A stretch of 64,000 bases of DNA from Actinomadura alba (GCF_014323705.1 NZ_JABVEC010000006.1:62001-126000); one strand, 5' to 3'. Positions 54,667 through 64,000 are shown, counted from the stretch's first letter. Notes: generated from the sequence alone by a model not told the origin. Translations and numbers: made by a program.

Positions 54667-56442
54667 GTGAGCACTTTCGCCGCATCCAGCATGCCCCCGG
54701 CGTTCCCCGAACGGGCCGCCTGGGGGACCGCCTCCTCCCTGCGCGCCTGGCAACAGCAGGCTCTGGAGCTGTACTTCCGCCCCGACACCGAGTCCGGTCC
54801 CCGCGACTTCCTCGCGGTGGCGACCCCCGGAGCAGGAAAGACCACGTTCGCCCTCCGCCTCGCGCGGGAGCTGCTGCACCGCCGGGTGGTCACCGCACTC
54901 ACCGTGATCTGCCCCACAGAGCACCTCAAGCGGCAGTGGGCCGAGTCGGCCGAGCGGGTCGGCATCAAGCTCGATCCCGAGTTCAAGAACGCGCAGGGCC
55001 GCACCGCCAAGGACTTCGACGGCGTCGCGGTGACCTATGCCACCGTCGCCGCGCACCCGGCACTGCACCGCGGCCGCACCGAGAACCGCAAGACGCTGGT
55101 CATCTTCGACGAGGTGCACCACGCCGGCGATGGGCTGTCCTGGGGCGACGCGGTGCGCGAGGCGTTCGAACCCGCCGCGCGCCGGCTCGCGCTGAGCGGC
55201 ACGCCCTTTCGCACCGACATCAACCCCATCCCGTTCGTGATGTACGAGGAGGGTCCCGACGGCATCCGGCGCAGCCGTGCCGACTACACCTACGGCTACG
55301 GGCCCGCGCTCGCCGACGGAGTCGTACGACCGGTGATCTTCCTGGCCTACGCGGGGGAGATGCGGTGGCGCACCCGCGCCGGCGACGAGATCACCGCGAC
55401 GCTGGGCGAACCGCTCACCCAGGACCAGACCGCCCAGGCGTGGCGGGCCGCCCTCGACCCGAAGGGCGACTGGATCCGGCAGGTCATCACGGCCGCCGAC
55501 CGGCGGCTGACCGAGGTGCGCCGCGGCATGCCCGACGCGGGCGGCCTCGTGATCGCCACCGACCACGACACCGCGCGCGCCTACGCCAAGATGATCCGCA
55601 GCGTGACCGGCCAGGGTGCCACCGTCGTCCTCTCCGACGATCCGTCGGCGAGCCGGAAGATCAAGCACTTCACCGGCTCCGAGGACCGGTGGATGGTCGC
55701 GGTCCGCATGGTCTCTGAGGGCGTCGACATCCCCCGGCTCGCGGTGGGCGTCTACGCGACCTCCACCTCGACCCCGCTGTTCTTCGCGCAGGCGATCGGG
55801 CGCTTCGTGCGTGCGCGGCGGCGCGGCGAGACCGCGTCGGTCTTCCTGCCCTCGGTGCCGACCCTCATGGGCCATGCCGCCGAGATGGAGACCGAGCGCG
55901 ACCACGTGCTCGACCGGTCGGTGCGAGAGGACGGGCTCGACGACGACCTGCTCGCCGAGGCCAACCGCGAGCGTGACACCAAGGACGTGATCGGAGAGGA
56001 ACTGCCGTTCGAGACGGTCGAGGCGTCCGCGCAGTTCGACCGGGTGCTCTACGACGGCGGCGAGTTCGGCATGCAGGTCGCGCCCGGCTCCGACGAGGAG
56101 GAGGACTTCCTCGGCATCCCCGGTCTGCTCGAGCCCGAACAAGTGACCCAGCTGCTGCGCCAGCGGCAGGCCGAGCAATTTGCCGCCCAGCGCAAGCGCA
56201 CCGCGTCCGAGCCGGACGACCCCTCCGCCGGCCGCACCGCCGCCGAGGACATCCACGCCCTCCGCAAGGAGCTGAACGGCCTTGTCGGGGCGTGGCACCA
56301 CCGCACCGGCCAGCCGCACGGCGTCATCCACAACGAGCTGCGCAGGACCTGTGGAGGGCCGCCGGCCGCCCAGGCCTCGGGCGAGGATCTGCGCAAGCGC
56401 ATCGCCAAGATCCGGGACTGGGCGACCAGGCGAGGCGCCTGA
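54667..56442 (+). CDS. Superfamily 2 DEAD/DEAH-type helicase
   Basis: A 591-aa ATP-dependent helicase. Domain 1: Q-like LRAWQQQALELY, Walker A ATPGAGKTT (52-60), motif II DEVH (148-151), motif III SGTPFR. Domain 2: motif V VRMVSEGVDIPRLAVGVYATSTSTPLFFAQ and motif VI QAIGRFVRARRRGE. A C-terminal region (about 400-591) carries acidic DEEEDF and a helical end. GTG at 54667 is preferred to the TTG at 54658. Substrate is not known; the layout is like RadD/UvrB-type small SF2 helicases. Confidence 0.9.
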   Translation: MSTFAASSMPPAFPERAAWGTASSLRAWQQQALELYFRPDTESGPRDFLAVATPGAGKTTFALRLARELLHRRVVTALTVICPTEHLKRQWAESAERVGIKLDPEFKNAQGRTAKDFDGVAVTYATVAAHPALHRGRTENRKTLVIFDEVHHAGDGLSWGDAVREAFEPAARRLALSGTPFRTDINPIPFVMYEEGPDGIRRSRADYTYGYGPALADGVVRPVIFLAYAGEMRWRTRAGDEITATLGEPLTQDQTAQAWRAALDPKGDWIRQVITAADRRLTEVRRGMPDAGGLVIATDHDTARAYAKMIRSVTGQGATVVLSDDPSASRKIKHFTGSEDRWMVAVRMVSEGVDIPRLAVGVYATSTSTPLFFAQAIGRFVRARRRGETASVFLPSVPTLMGHAAEMETERDHVLDRSVREDGLDDDLLAEANRERDTKDVIGEELPFETVEASAQFDRVLYDGGEFGMQVAPGSDEEEDFLGIPGLLEPEQVTQLLRQRQAEQFAAQRKRTASEPDDPSAGRTAAEDIHALRKELNGLVGAWHHRTGQPHGVIHNELRRTCGGPPAAQASGEDLRKRIAKIRDWATRRGA

Positions 56443-56460
56443 CCCGGGCCGAGCCGCGCG

Positions 56461-56982
56461 TCAGCCGCCCGATCCGGTGACGTTCAGTTCTTCGACGATC
56501 TGCCGCACCGCCTTGTCGGGGGTGTCGTTGACCGACACCTCCACGGCGTTCTCGTCGGGCTCGGGCGGCTCGAGTTCACGGAACTGCGTCTCCAGCAGTT
56601 CGGCCGGGAAGAAATGCCCCTTGCGGGCGGTGATGCGCTGCTTGATGAGCTCACGGTCGCCGGTGAGGAACACCGACCGTACCCCCGGGCGGCGCAGGAT
56701 GTCCCGGTAGCGCCGCTTCAGTGCCGAGGTGCTCACGACGGCGGGCTCGCCTCTCGCCAGACGTTCGTCGATCCAGCGCGCGATGGCGCGCAGCCACGGC
56801 ATCCGGTCGTCATCGGTGAGCGGGACGCCGGCCCGCATCTTCTCGATGTTGGCCTCGGGATGGAAGTCGTCGGCCTCCGCGTAGTCCCAGCCGAGACGCT
56901 CGGCCAGTGCCCTGCCGACCGTGGTCTTGCCGCTTCCCGAGACCCCGGTGACCAGGATGACGGATGTCGGGGGGGCGTCCAT
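56461..56982 (-). CDS. gntK: Gluconokinase (GntK-like)
   Basis: A 173-aa P-loop kinase phosphorylating D-gluconate to 6-phosphogluconate for the pentose-phosphate pathway. Walker A GVSGSGKT (13-20), DYAEADDFHPEANIEKMRAGVPLTDDDRMPWL, SALKRRYRDILR, and the GHFFPAELLETQFRELEPP block, all typical of the GntK/IdnK type. ATG behind GGGAGG. Convergent with the helicase gene. Confidence 0.93.
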   Translation of the reverse strand: MDAPPTSVILVTGVSGSGKTTVGRALAERLGWDYAEADDFHPEANIEKMRAGVPLTDDDRMPWLRAIARWIDERLARGEPAVVSTSALKRRYRDILRRPGVRSVFLTGDRELIKQRITARKGHFFPAELLETQFRELEPPEPDENAVEVSVNDTPDKAVRQIVEELNVTGSGG

Positions 56983-57045
56983 GCGACCTCCCATCGTGGG
57001 CGATGTCGACGCACGCCGTGCGGGCCGGTTCGGCGGCCGGGTGGC

Positions 57046-57624
57046 TCAGCTCCGTACGACGGGCTCGCCGACCAGCGTGATGTCCGCGGCCCGCAGCTGA
57101 GACAGCGCCCGGTCCGTGGTCTCTTTGGCGACGCCCGCGGTCATGTCCAGCAGGACCTTCGTGCGGAACCCGGCGCGGGCCGCGTCGAGCGCGGTGGCGC
57201 GGACGCAGTGGTCGGTGGCGATGCCGACGATGTCGACCTCGTCGACGTCACGTTCGCGCAGCCAGTCGCCCAGCACGGTGCCGTCGTCGGCCGAGCCCTC
57301 GAAACCGCTGTAGGCCGCGGCGTGATGTCCCTTGCTGAACACCGCCTCGATCGGGGCGAGCAGCAGGTTCTGGTGGAAGTCGACGCCCGGCGTGCCCACG
57401 ACGCAGTGCGGTGGCCAGGTGTCGGTGTAATCCGGGTCGGCGGCGAAGTGCGCGCCCGGATCGATGTGGAAGTCCCGGGTGGCCACGATGTGCGCGTAAT
57501 CGTCGCGGCGCTTGGCGACGTGCCCCGAGATGGCCGTGGCGACCTCTCCGCCGCCCCCGACGGGCATTGACCCGCCCTCGCAGAAGTCGTTCTGCACATC
57601 CACGATGATCAAGGCTCTGCTCAT
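57046..57624 (-). CDS. pncA: Nicotinamidase (isochorismatase family)
   Basis: A 192-aa hydrolase converting nicotinamide to nicotinate for NAD salvage. Catalytic triad Asp9 (VDVQNDF), Lys98 (VFSKG) and Cys140 (ATDHCVRAT); metal ligands Asp51, His53 and His59 (RDFHIDPGAHF). The length is close to mycobacterial PncA, which activates pyrazinamide. ATG at 57624. Located 63 bases from gntK, same strand. Confidence 0.94.
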   Translation of the reverse strand: MSRALIIVDVQNDFCEGGSMPVGGGGEVATAISGHVAKRRDDYAHIVATRDFHIDPGAHFAADPDYTDTWPPHCVVGTPGVDFHQNLLLAPIEAVFSKGHHAAAYSGFEGSADDGTVLGDWLRERDVDEVDIVGIATDHCVRATALDAARAGFRTKVLLDMTAGVAKETTDRALSQLRAADITLVGEPVVRS

Positions 57625-57716
57625 GCCCGCCTCCCGTGTCATCCCGCCAGGACTGGACGCTACCCCCGGGGAGATCGTCTCATGTCCCGGCCGGCCGGGC
57701 GGAGTCGCCGTGCTGG

Positions 57717-58523
57717 TCAGTCGCGAGGCGCCTTGCGGTCGCCACGCCCCGTTCGCGCGAGCTGCCGGCTCTGGGCGACCAGTCGCCCGGCCGAGTCCCA
57801 CACCTCGACCTCCTCGTCGAACCAGCCGTCGTTGACCAGCCGGCCACTGCCGTACAGGGTCAGCCAGCCGGGCGCGGGCACGGCGCGCATCTGCCAGGTG
57901 AGCTCCACCGTCGGTGCCCACCCGGACGAGCCCGTGTTGAGCACGACGGGCGGCAGGGCGTCGACCGCGAGCGCGAGCGCGAAGGCGTCCGGCTCGTGGT
58001 CCTCCCGCAACCGGAAGTAGGCGCGTGACTCGGGCCGTCCGGTCGGTCGCCCGTCCAGCCATCCCATGGTGGCCGGATCGAAGCGGGTGTCGACCCGGTC
58101 GGCGAATCCGCGGTCCCGCTCACCGGCGTCGAAGGCGACGCACGCGTCGATGGGCGGCATGGGCGGACGCTCGCCCGACCAGGCCGGGGTCGCGTCGGGA
58201 TCCAGCGTGCCGGTGGTCACGGTCGCGTCGACCACCGGCCGGTCGTCCTGGGCGAGGGTCACGCGGAAGACGGCGGCGGTGCGCCCGGTCTTCCGTGATT
58301 CCACCCACACTTCGGCGGGTCCCGGCCGGGCGACGCGCAGGAAGTTCGCGCTGGTCGCCACGGGGTGCGCGTGCGAAGAGACGTCGACGGCGGCGCGCAG
58401 GAGCGGGGCCATCAGGTAGCCGCCGTTGAGCGCCTCATCGAAGCCGAAGCCTCCGTCGAGTTCAGCCTGGTAGCGGCCCTCTTCGAGGCGTCGTACCGCC
58501 GTGGCCCGACCGAACCTGCTCAT
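57717..58523 (-). CDS. Acyl-CoA thioesterase, double hotdog (4HBT_3-like)
   Basis: A 268-aa protein with two hotdog halves: FGFDEALNGGYLMAPLLRAAVDV and ATSANFLRVARPGPAEVWVESRKTGRTAAVFRVTLAQDDRPVVDATVTTG, then a second unit with SSGWAPTVELTWQMRAVPAPGWLTLYGSGRLVNDGWFDEEVEVWDSAGRLVAQSRQLA, the typical TesB-like C-terminal layout. It should hydrolyse acyl-CoA thioesters; chain length unknown. ATG at 58523. Confidence 0.87.
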   Translation of the reverse strand: MSRFGRATAVRRLEEGRYQAELDGGFGFDEALNGGYLMAPLLRAAVDVSSHAHPVATSANFLRVARPGPAEVWVESRKTGRTAAVFRVTLAQDDRPVVDATVTTGTLDPDATPAWSGERPPMPPIDACVAFDAGERDRGFADRVDTRFDPATMGWLDGRPTGRPESRAYFRLREDHEPDAFALALAVDALPPVVLNTGSSGWAPTVELTWQMRAVPAPGWLTLYGSGRLVNDGWFDEEVEVWDSAGRLVAQSRQLARTGRGDRKAPRD

Positions 58524-58693
58524 GCACACTCCACCGCGGCTCTAGAATCACGTTCGAGTTGCACTGTACCTCTCGCGATGCGGACGTCGGCGGGCGTACC
58601 CGAGCGGCACTTGTTGCGTTCATGACAGGTGGGGTGAACGGGGTCGATGTGGGAGCAACTACTCTGGTGTATTCCCTGACTCGGAGAGACGCA

Positions 58694-59764
58694 GTGACGC
58701 TGCACGAATCGAAGCATGCCGGCTACACCGATCGCGGCCGGCTGCACCAGCACTTCGCCGCAGACCCCTCGGCACCGGCGGCGCAGCCCGCGACCGAGCC
58801 CGCCACCCCGCAGCCCGCCACCCCGCTGCCGCCGATCCCCGGTGGCCAGCCGCCGGCGGGTCAGGCGCCGCTCCCGGGCGGGTCGTCGGCCCGCCCGGTG
58901 GGCCGATCGCCCATTCCGAGCGCGCCGTCGCCGCTTCCGGGTGCTTCGGCGATGCCCGGAGCCGTACCTGCGGGGCAGCGTCGGCCGCAGCGCGCGCTCT
59001 ACGGACACGCGGATCTCGGCGCCGGCACCGGCGAGGACGACGGCTTCGTCCGGCTCGCCCGGCTGGCCGAGCCGGAGCGATGGGCCGGGCCCGCCGCCAC
59101 CCGGCACGACGAGACCTGGGTTCTGCGGGAGTACGTCGAGTGGACCTTCGAGCGTCTCCAGCAGCAGCGCCTCGTGGTGACCTCGCCCGACGGCGGCCAC
59201 AGCGTCTTCAACACCGGTCTGGCGACCACGCAGCAGGAGGTCATCTACGGTCTCTTCACGCCCAACGCCGACCCCGACGGCCCGCCCTGGCAACTGGGCG
59301 GCTGGCTGCCGGAGGGCGACCGGACGCTGCTCGACCACTTTCCGGAACTCCCGGGCCTCGCGACCTACACCGACGAGCCGGGTGATTTCGTGTACGACTG
59401 GCGGCGCGAGCTGACGGTCGTGCCGAAACAGCTCCTCGAGTCCAAGGACAGCCTGGCGGTGCTGCCGGGGCCGCTGCGCAGCAACCCCTACCAGGCGAGT
59501 CTCGTCCTCGAGGGAGCCGTCCGGCGAGCGGAGTCCCGCGTACGTCGCAGTCACCGGGTCGCCGTGCCGTGCTGGGACCCGGCGTACGAGCGCGTGCAGT
59601 TGCTGCTGCCGCTGGCGTTGACCACGCCCGAGAGCGTCGACGTGGCGCTGGTCGTGTCAGGCGAAGGTGAGGGGTACCGGGGGCACATGGTGCTGGGTCT
59701 CGACGTGGCCTACGCGCGGGCCCGTCTGATCGCCCGCCCGGAGGAGTGGCTCACCGGCGAGTGA
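58694..59764 (+). CDS. DUF3825 domain protein with disordered N-terminus
   Basis: A 356-aa protein. The first about 115 residues are disordered and Pro/Ala/Gly-rich with (P)ATPQPAT-like repeats. The C-terminal about 240 residues match DUF3825 (YGHADLGAGTGEDDGFVRLARLAEPERW, VVTSPDGGHSVFNTGLATTQQEVIYGLFTPN, PVKQ-like and RVQLLLPLALTTPESVDVALVV blocks). Function unknown. GTG at 58694 with GGAGAGA upstream is taken as start; an ATG at 58622 is possible. Divergent from the thioesterase. Confidence 0.83.
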   Translation: MTLHESKHAGYTDRGRLHQHFAADPSAPAAQPATEPATPQPATPLPPIPGGQPPAGQAPLPGGSSARPVGRSPIPSAPSPLPGASAMPGAVPAGQRRPQRALYGHADLGAGTGEDDGFVRLARLAEPERWAGPAATRHDETWVLREYVEWTFERLQQQRLVVTSPDGGHSVFNTGLATTQQEVIYGLFTPNADPDGPPWQLGGWLPEGDRTLLDHFPELPGLATYTDEPGDFVYDWRRELTVVPKQLLESKDSLAVLPGPLRSNPYQASLVLEGAVRRAESRVRRSHRVAVPCWDPAYERVQLLLPLALTTPESVDVALVVSGEGEGYRGHMVLGLDVAYARARLIARPEEWLTGE

Positions 59765-59838
59765 CGGTATGCACAACCCTCGGGTTCCTTCGCTCGCCTA
59801 GCGTGGCCTGCGGTTCCGATGCGGTTGGGGGAACGCGC

Positions 59839-59869
59839 GTCTCGCCCCGGCCGGCGGCCGGGGCGAGAC
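59839..59869. terminator. Strong 14-bp hairpin terminator
   Basis: GTCTCGCCCCGGCC and its exact complement with a 3-base loop, six bases before the stop of the minus-strand CU044_5270-like gene. It serves that gene and possibly the convergent DUF3825 gene. Confidence 0.85.
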
Positions 59870-59875
59870 AGGGTG

Positions 59876-61081
59876 TCAGCGCGGCGGCTCCGCGTTGGTC
59901 CATTCGGTGACCTCGAACACCTGGTACGCGGCCACCTCGCCGGGGCGGTGGAACCTGTCGGGCATGTTCTCGGCCGTCAGACTGCGAGGCTTGCCGTCGT
60001 CCCCCGTGGGGAGTTTCCGGCTGCCCCGCGGCGGCGTCGCCACCAGGTCCCGGATGGCCAGCAGCTTGCCGGTGACGGGGTTGATGATCCACTGGCGCCG
60101 GTAGGTGCCGAGTTGTTTGGGGGCGGTGAACAGGCCCAGGGGCATGGTGGTCTCCAGCGGCAGGGAGATCACCGTTCCGATGCGGCCCGCCGGATCGGTC
60201 GCCTCGCCCTCGGCCTTGACGCCGGGCAGGGCCGCGAGCATCCGGAACGCCGCCGCTCGCACCTTGGGCGGAGCGGGTGCCGTGGACAGCAGGGTCCCGG
60301 CCACATCGCTCAGCGCGCGGACGCGCTCCTGGCCTCGCAGGGCCCGGATCGGTTCCGTCTCGGTCTTCGTGGTGTACGCGTGCCAGTTGCCCTCGAGGCT
60401 CAGCAGGGCCTTCTCCAGCGCCTTCGGCTGGGTGGGCAGCTCGGCGATCTGTTCGGTGGTCAGACCGAAGAATCGGTCATTGGCCGGCATCCGAAATGGC
60501 GCCTGCCTCCCGGCCGGCGGGTTCATTTGCAACGCCACCGTCCGCCCCGCCCCCTCCGCGTCCGGTATCCGGACCCAATTGGGCGATCCCGCCGCCTCCC
60601 ACTTCTGCTTGTCCTGGGCGGTGAGCGGAACGTCGGGCAGGTCGAGGTGGCCCTGGCGCCCCTTGCCGCTCCGGTCGGTCCAGACCTCGGACCCCTGCCT
60701 CGAATCGACCTTGTAGTGGTTCGCCGCGCTCTTGCCGACCGCGTGAATCTCGCCGCTGATGGTCCTGGTGTGCCAGTACTTGCCGATCGGGGCCTTCTCC
60801 GCGTTGGTGGCGGCCACCAGCAGAACGTTGCCCTTCTGAGGAACGGCCCCGTTCTTGCCAGGGCCGGGAGCCGAACTCTCGCTTGGTGCCAGGGAGACGG
60901 CGACCACGGCCCCTGCGGCCACGGCGGCCGTCGCCGCCAGGCTCACCAGCGGAATCCTGAAACTGCGCCGAGGGCGTTGCTTGACATCGGCCCGCCAGCT
61001 GGTGCGCAGGGCGATCCGGTCCGGGTGCTCCTGCTCGGCCAGTGCCGTCCGCATCTGCCGCAATGCGTCGAGTTCATCCAT
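59876..61081 (-). CDS. CU044_5270-like membrane protein, partner of the ECF sigma factor
   Basis: A 401-aa protein: cytosolic N-terminus (about 1-42, MDELDALRQMRTALAEQEHPDRIALRTSW), one membrane helix (about 45-66, IPLVSLAATAAVAAGAVVAVSL), then a large extracytoplasmic domain with a conserved YWHTRTISGEIHAVG segment and C-terminal LGTYRRQWIINPVTGKLLAIRDL. It resembles the actinobacterial CU044_5270 family that accompanies ECF sigma factors and may act as anti-sigma or sensor. The start overlaps the sigma stop by 8 bases. Confidence 0.85.
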   Translation of the reverse strand: MDELDALRQMRTALAEQEHPDRIALRTSWRADVKQRPRRSFRIPLVSLAATAAVAAGAVVAVSLAPSESSAPGPGKNGAVPQKGNVLLVAATNAEKAPIGKYWHTRTISGEIHAVGKSAANHYKVDSRQGSEVWTDRSGKGRQGHLDLPDVPLTAQDKQKWEAAGSPNWVRIPDAEGAGRTVALQMNPPAGRQAPFRMPANDRFFGLTTEQIAELPTQPKALEKALLSLEGNWHAYTTKTETEPIRALRGQERVRALSDVAGTLLSTAPAPPKVRAAAFRMLAALPGVKAEGEATDPAGRIGTVISLPLETTMPLGLFTAPKQLGTYRRQWIINPVTGKLLAIRDLVATPPRGSRKLPTGDDGKPRSLTAENMPDRFHRPGEVAAYQVFEVTEWTNAEPPR

Positions 61082-61649
61082 CGATCTTCTCCTCGGGGAG
61101 GGTCTTGCGGAGCTTGATCCGGGCCCGGTGGATCTTGGTCTTGACGGTGCCGAGGGGCAGATCGAGCGTCGCCGCGATTTCCGCGTACGACATCTCCCCC
61201 CAGGCCAGCAGCAGGACGGCACTGCGCTCCTGCGCGCTCAGCGAGGCCAGGGCCTTCGCCAGCCGGGGGCCGAGCGCCGCGGCCGACGCGCGGTCGCTGG
61301 CCAGGTCGGCGACACCGTCCTCGGCGGGGTCCACACCGGTCCGGGCGAACGCCCGGTACATGCGGGTCTCCTGCCGATGGTGCTTGGCGATCAGGTTGCT
61401 GGCGATGCCCCACAACCACGCGCTGAACTCCGCGCGCCCATCGAACCTCGCCCGCTGCCGGAACGCGGTCGTGAACGTCTCCGAGACCAGGTCGTCGGCG
61501 AGGACGAGGCCGAGGCGCCGCTTGATGTACGCGTGGAGCCGCGGCGAGTGGCGGCGGAACAATTCACCGAACGCTTCAGGGTCTTCCAGAGAGGCGGCGA
61601 CGATCCTCGAATCGTCCAGCTCATCTCTGGCATGACTCACCATGCCCAT
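61074..61649 (-). CDS. ECF-type RNA polymerase sigma factor
   Basis: A 191-aa sigma factor with region 2 (about 18-90, EAFGELFRRHSPRLHAYIKRRLGLVLADDLVSETFTTAFRQRARFDGRAEFSAWLWGIASNLI) and region 4 (about 125-180, LASLSAQERSAVLLLAWGEMSYAEIAATLDLPLGTVKTKIHRARIKLRK), whose helix-turn-helix PLGTVKTKIHRA is normal, in contrast to the duplicated one in the sigma gene at 26162. ATG at 61649 or 61643. Coupled by overlap to its CU044_5270-like partner. Confidence 0.92.
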   Translation of the reverse strand: MGMVSHARDELDDSRIVAASLEDPEAFGELFRRHSPRLHAYIKRRLGLVLADDLVSETFTTAFRQRARFDGRAEFSAWLWGIASNLIAKHHRQETRMYRAFARTGVDPAEDGVADLASDRASAAALGPRLAKALASLSAQERSAVLLLAWGEMSYAEIAATLDLPLGTVKTKIHRARIKLRKTLPEEKIDG

Positions 61650-61811
61650 AGGCGTCTCTTCATGGGATGCGTCCTCCGTGATCAGGGGGTGCTGACACCC
61701 TCCTCTATCCCGAAGCCCGCTCCCGGGTTCCACCCAGGTCGTTGGGGCATCGGGGTGCACGCCGTCCGAATTCGGTGGCCGGCGCCCGCGGGGGCGATTT
61801 ACGTTCGGTCG

Positions 61812-62369
61812 GTGACGGCCGCGGACATCGACCAGCAGATCACGCCGATCGCCGACTCATTGAGAGCCACGGCGCACGCCGTAGGGCATCCCGACCTCGC
61901 CGAACGCCTGGTGTCGACACTGCGCGCCGCCATGGCGGCACTGGACGCGCTGCCGCGCACGGACGACTTCTGGGCGGGATGGGCCAACGACCGGCCCACG
62001 ATCACCAAGCTCTCCGAATACGCGGGGGCCCGTCTCGACCGCGATCCCGATGATTTCCTCGCCGGCCGGACGCTCGTCGCGCTCGCGTTGTCGTACGGCG
62101 CCAACGACGGGGGACTGCCGTACCTCACCGCCGAACTCGCCGCGGACGCCGCCGCCGTGGGCGACGCGGTGATCGCGGCGCAGTGGATCTGGTCCGAGAT
62201 CGGCCTGGACACCACGTACGAACTGCGTCGGACGCTCTCCGCCGCCGACCGGACCGTGGTGGAACGCCTGACACGGGACGGTCAGGGCTGGACCGCGGTG
62301 GCCGCCCGGATCGCCCTGGACGTCCTGGACGGCGCCGGCCTCGATGAGGCGTACACCCGGCACCGCTGA
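61812..62369 (+). CDS. Hypothetical helical protein
   Basis: About 185 aa, GTG start, no clear ribosome site. It is predicted all-helical and soluble (IADSLRATAHAVGHPDLAERLVSTLRAAMAALDALP, LAGRTLVALALSYGANDGG, AADAAAVGDAVIAAQWIWSEIGLDTTYELRRTL, VAARIALDVLDGAGLDEA). I do not recognise a family. Divergent from the ECF sigma gene and convergent with the nucleotidyltransferase-like gene. Confidence 0.65.
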   Translation: MTAADIDQQITPIADSLRATAHAVGHPDLAERLVSTLRAAMAALDALPRTDDFWAGWANDRPTITKLSEYAGARLDRDPDDFLAGRTLVALALSYGANDGGLPYLTAELAADAAAVGDAVIAAQWIWSEIGLDTTYELRRTLSAADRTVVERLTRDGQGWTAVAARIALDVLDGAGLDEAYTRHR

Positions 62370-62412
62370 GGAACACCGACCCGGATCGGAAGGGCCGGGG
62401 GTCGTCCGGCGG

Positions 62413-63132
62413 TCATGGGTCGTCGGGGTCGTCTTCGTACGGCGTCTCTTCGAGGAGGCGCAGGTTGATGTCCTGGGCCCACTCCGCGGCGAACCGCTTC
62501 ACCCGCAGCACCTCCTCATGATCCAGCCCGTACTCTGCGAACTCGGCGTCATCGCGGAGTTCGGCGCTCTCCAGCCGGGCGGCGAGCCGCTCGAGCGAGA
62601 AATCGGGCTCATGTGAGCGGCCCAGCCACTCCAGCCGCTCGAAGCCGTAGATGTCGGCGAGGGAGGCGGCGTCGATGAGGTCGCGCGCGACGCCTCTTCC
62701 GTGGACCTCCCGCATCCTCAGCCCTATCGCGTCGTCAAAGCCGACCACGGGGAAGCCGACCACGGGGAAGCCGACCACGGGGCAGGAGCCGAGCACGGTC
62801 GGTGTCACGCTCAGCGAGGCGGCCATGATGTCGATCTCGCAGGACTCGGCCGAGGCCGGGTCGGTGACGACGAGCCGGGCGGAGCCCTCGTCGCCGGTGG
62901 CCGTCTCGACCTCGAGCCCCCGCGCCCGGTAGTCCTCCGCGATCTGGGCCGCCACCCGGCCGGCCGGCAGCGGACCGGTGGTCACGAGATCGAGCCCCCG
63001 GCTCGGCCGGTCGACCAGCCCGTGGGCCTTCATGGCGTAGGCCCCGGCCAGGAACAATCCGTACTCCTCGCACCGGCCGAGCACGGATTCGATCAGCCGC
63101 CGGTGGAACGGCGGCAGCACGGGCGGCGTCAT
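62413..63132 (-). CDS. Nucleotidyltransferase-like protein
   Basis: A 239-aa protein. FLAGAYAMKAHGLVDRPSRGLDLVTTG and ESCEIDIMA resemble the GxxA and DxD regions of AbiEii/MNT-type nucleotidyltransferases that modify or bind small targets. A tandem three-copy VVGFP insertion (15-bp repeats) sits just after. C-terminal half is helical with an acidic end. An ATG at 63132 starts the family-like region; further upstream sequence reads poorly. No antitoxin-like partner is adjacent, so a toxin role is only a possibility. Confidence 0.6.
   Translation of the reverse strand: MTPPVLPPFHRRLIESVLGRCEEYGLFLAGAYAMKAHGLVDRPSRGLDLVTTGPLPAGRVAAQIAEDYRARGLEVETATGDEGSARLVVTDPASAESCEIDIMAASLSVTPTVLGSCPVVGFPVVGFPVVGFDDAIGLRMREVHGRGVARDLIDAASLADIYGFERLEWLGRSHEPDFSLERLAARLESAELRDDAEFAEYGLDHEEVLRVKRFAAEWAQDINLRLLEETPYEDDPDDP
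62738..62782. repeat. Three 15-bp tandem repeats in the nucleotidyltransferase-like gene
   Basis: Three exact units AAGCCGACCACGGGG, in frame, encoding PVVGF repeats on the minus strand. They lie directly before FDDAIGLRM and add about ten residues to a single-copy form. Confidence 0.9.
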
Positions 63133-63172
63133 GTCCCGAGTATCGGTGAGACCCGGGCCGGTCGCCCGCCGA

Positions 63173-64000
<828 letters not shown>

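Overview
This 64-kb window is high-GC chromosomal DNA from an actinomycete. GTG starts are frequent, genes are tightly packed, and the gene families are typical of filamentous Actinobacteria: NucS mismatch endonuclease, DUF2550, DUF3039, CU044_5270-like proteins, an SCO5389-like protein, and a Scy/FilP-like DivIVA coiled-coil protein. The order rho-rpmE-prfA-prmC-sua5-wecA-atp operon-DUF2550-cobalamin adenosyltransferase-nucS matches what I recall of the Mycobacterium and Streptomyces arrangement. The mce-thiolase-meaB-(MarR)-icmA-thioredoxin/TPR segment matches the Streptomyces coelicolor SCO5398-SCO5419 order as I remember it. A Streptosporangiales/Thermomonosporaceae-type organism is plausible, but the sequence alone does not settle the genus. 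I found no rRNA, tRNA, CRISPR array, prophage or complete transposon.

Layout. 1-6600: the 3' end of rho, an inserted two-component system, rpmE, prfA, prmC and a threonylcarbamoyl-AMP synthase with an odd repetitive tail. 6750-8890: an insertion into the conserved block holding a Methyltransf_19 enzyme, a small secreted protein and a lipoprotein. 9150-19035: wecA, two AtpI/AtpZ-like membrane proteins, atpBEFHAGDC and DUF2550. 19060-26000 (mostly minus strand): a DUF4097 lipoprotein, PduO-type adenosyltransferase, a pair of 126-bp repeats, TetR, a 38-aa basic protein, and a translationally coupled ABC exporter plus two-component operon. 26160-32400: an ECF sigma factor with a frameshifted partner, a phosphotransferase, a site-2-protease-like protein, DUF3224, nucS, a GNAT enzyme and an SCO5389-like protein. 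32450-40420: a luciferase-like oxidoreductase, a two-module 3-hydroxyacyl-CoA dehydrogenase, two alpha/beta hydrolases, an AI-2E-family permease and the coiled-coil DivIVA protein. 40870-50950: methylmalonyl-CoA epimerase, thiolase, MeaB-type GTPase, DUF4230, a membrane/ABC-like cluster, MarR, isobutyryl-CoA mutase large subunit and a thioredoxin-TPR protein. 51160-64000: malic enzyme, LPXTG protein, YqgE, DUF3039, SF2 helicase, gluconokinase, nicotinamidase, thioesterase, DUF3825, a second ECF sigma/anti-sigma-like pair, a nucleotidyltransferase-like protein and the 3' part of cysM.

Two functional themes stand out. One is energy coupling: the complete F1Fo operon with its accessory membrane genes. 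The other is coenzyme-B12-dependent acyl-CoA carbon rearrangement: adenosyltransferase, epimerase, MeaB-type chaperone, thiolase and IcmA, with the IcmA promoter covered by a perfect 24-bp palindrome just downstream of a MarR gene. The least explained items are the 126-bp repeat pair, a degenerate ABC ATPase, an in-frame 9-bp duplication in a sigma-factor helix-turn-helix next to a frameshifted partner gene, and several strong intergenic palindromes. I saw no convincing wholly new multi-gene system.
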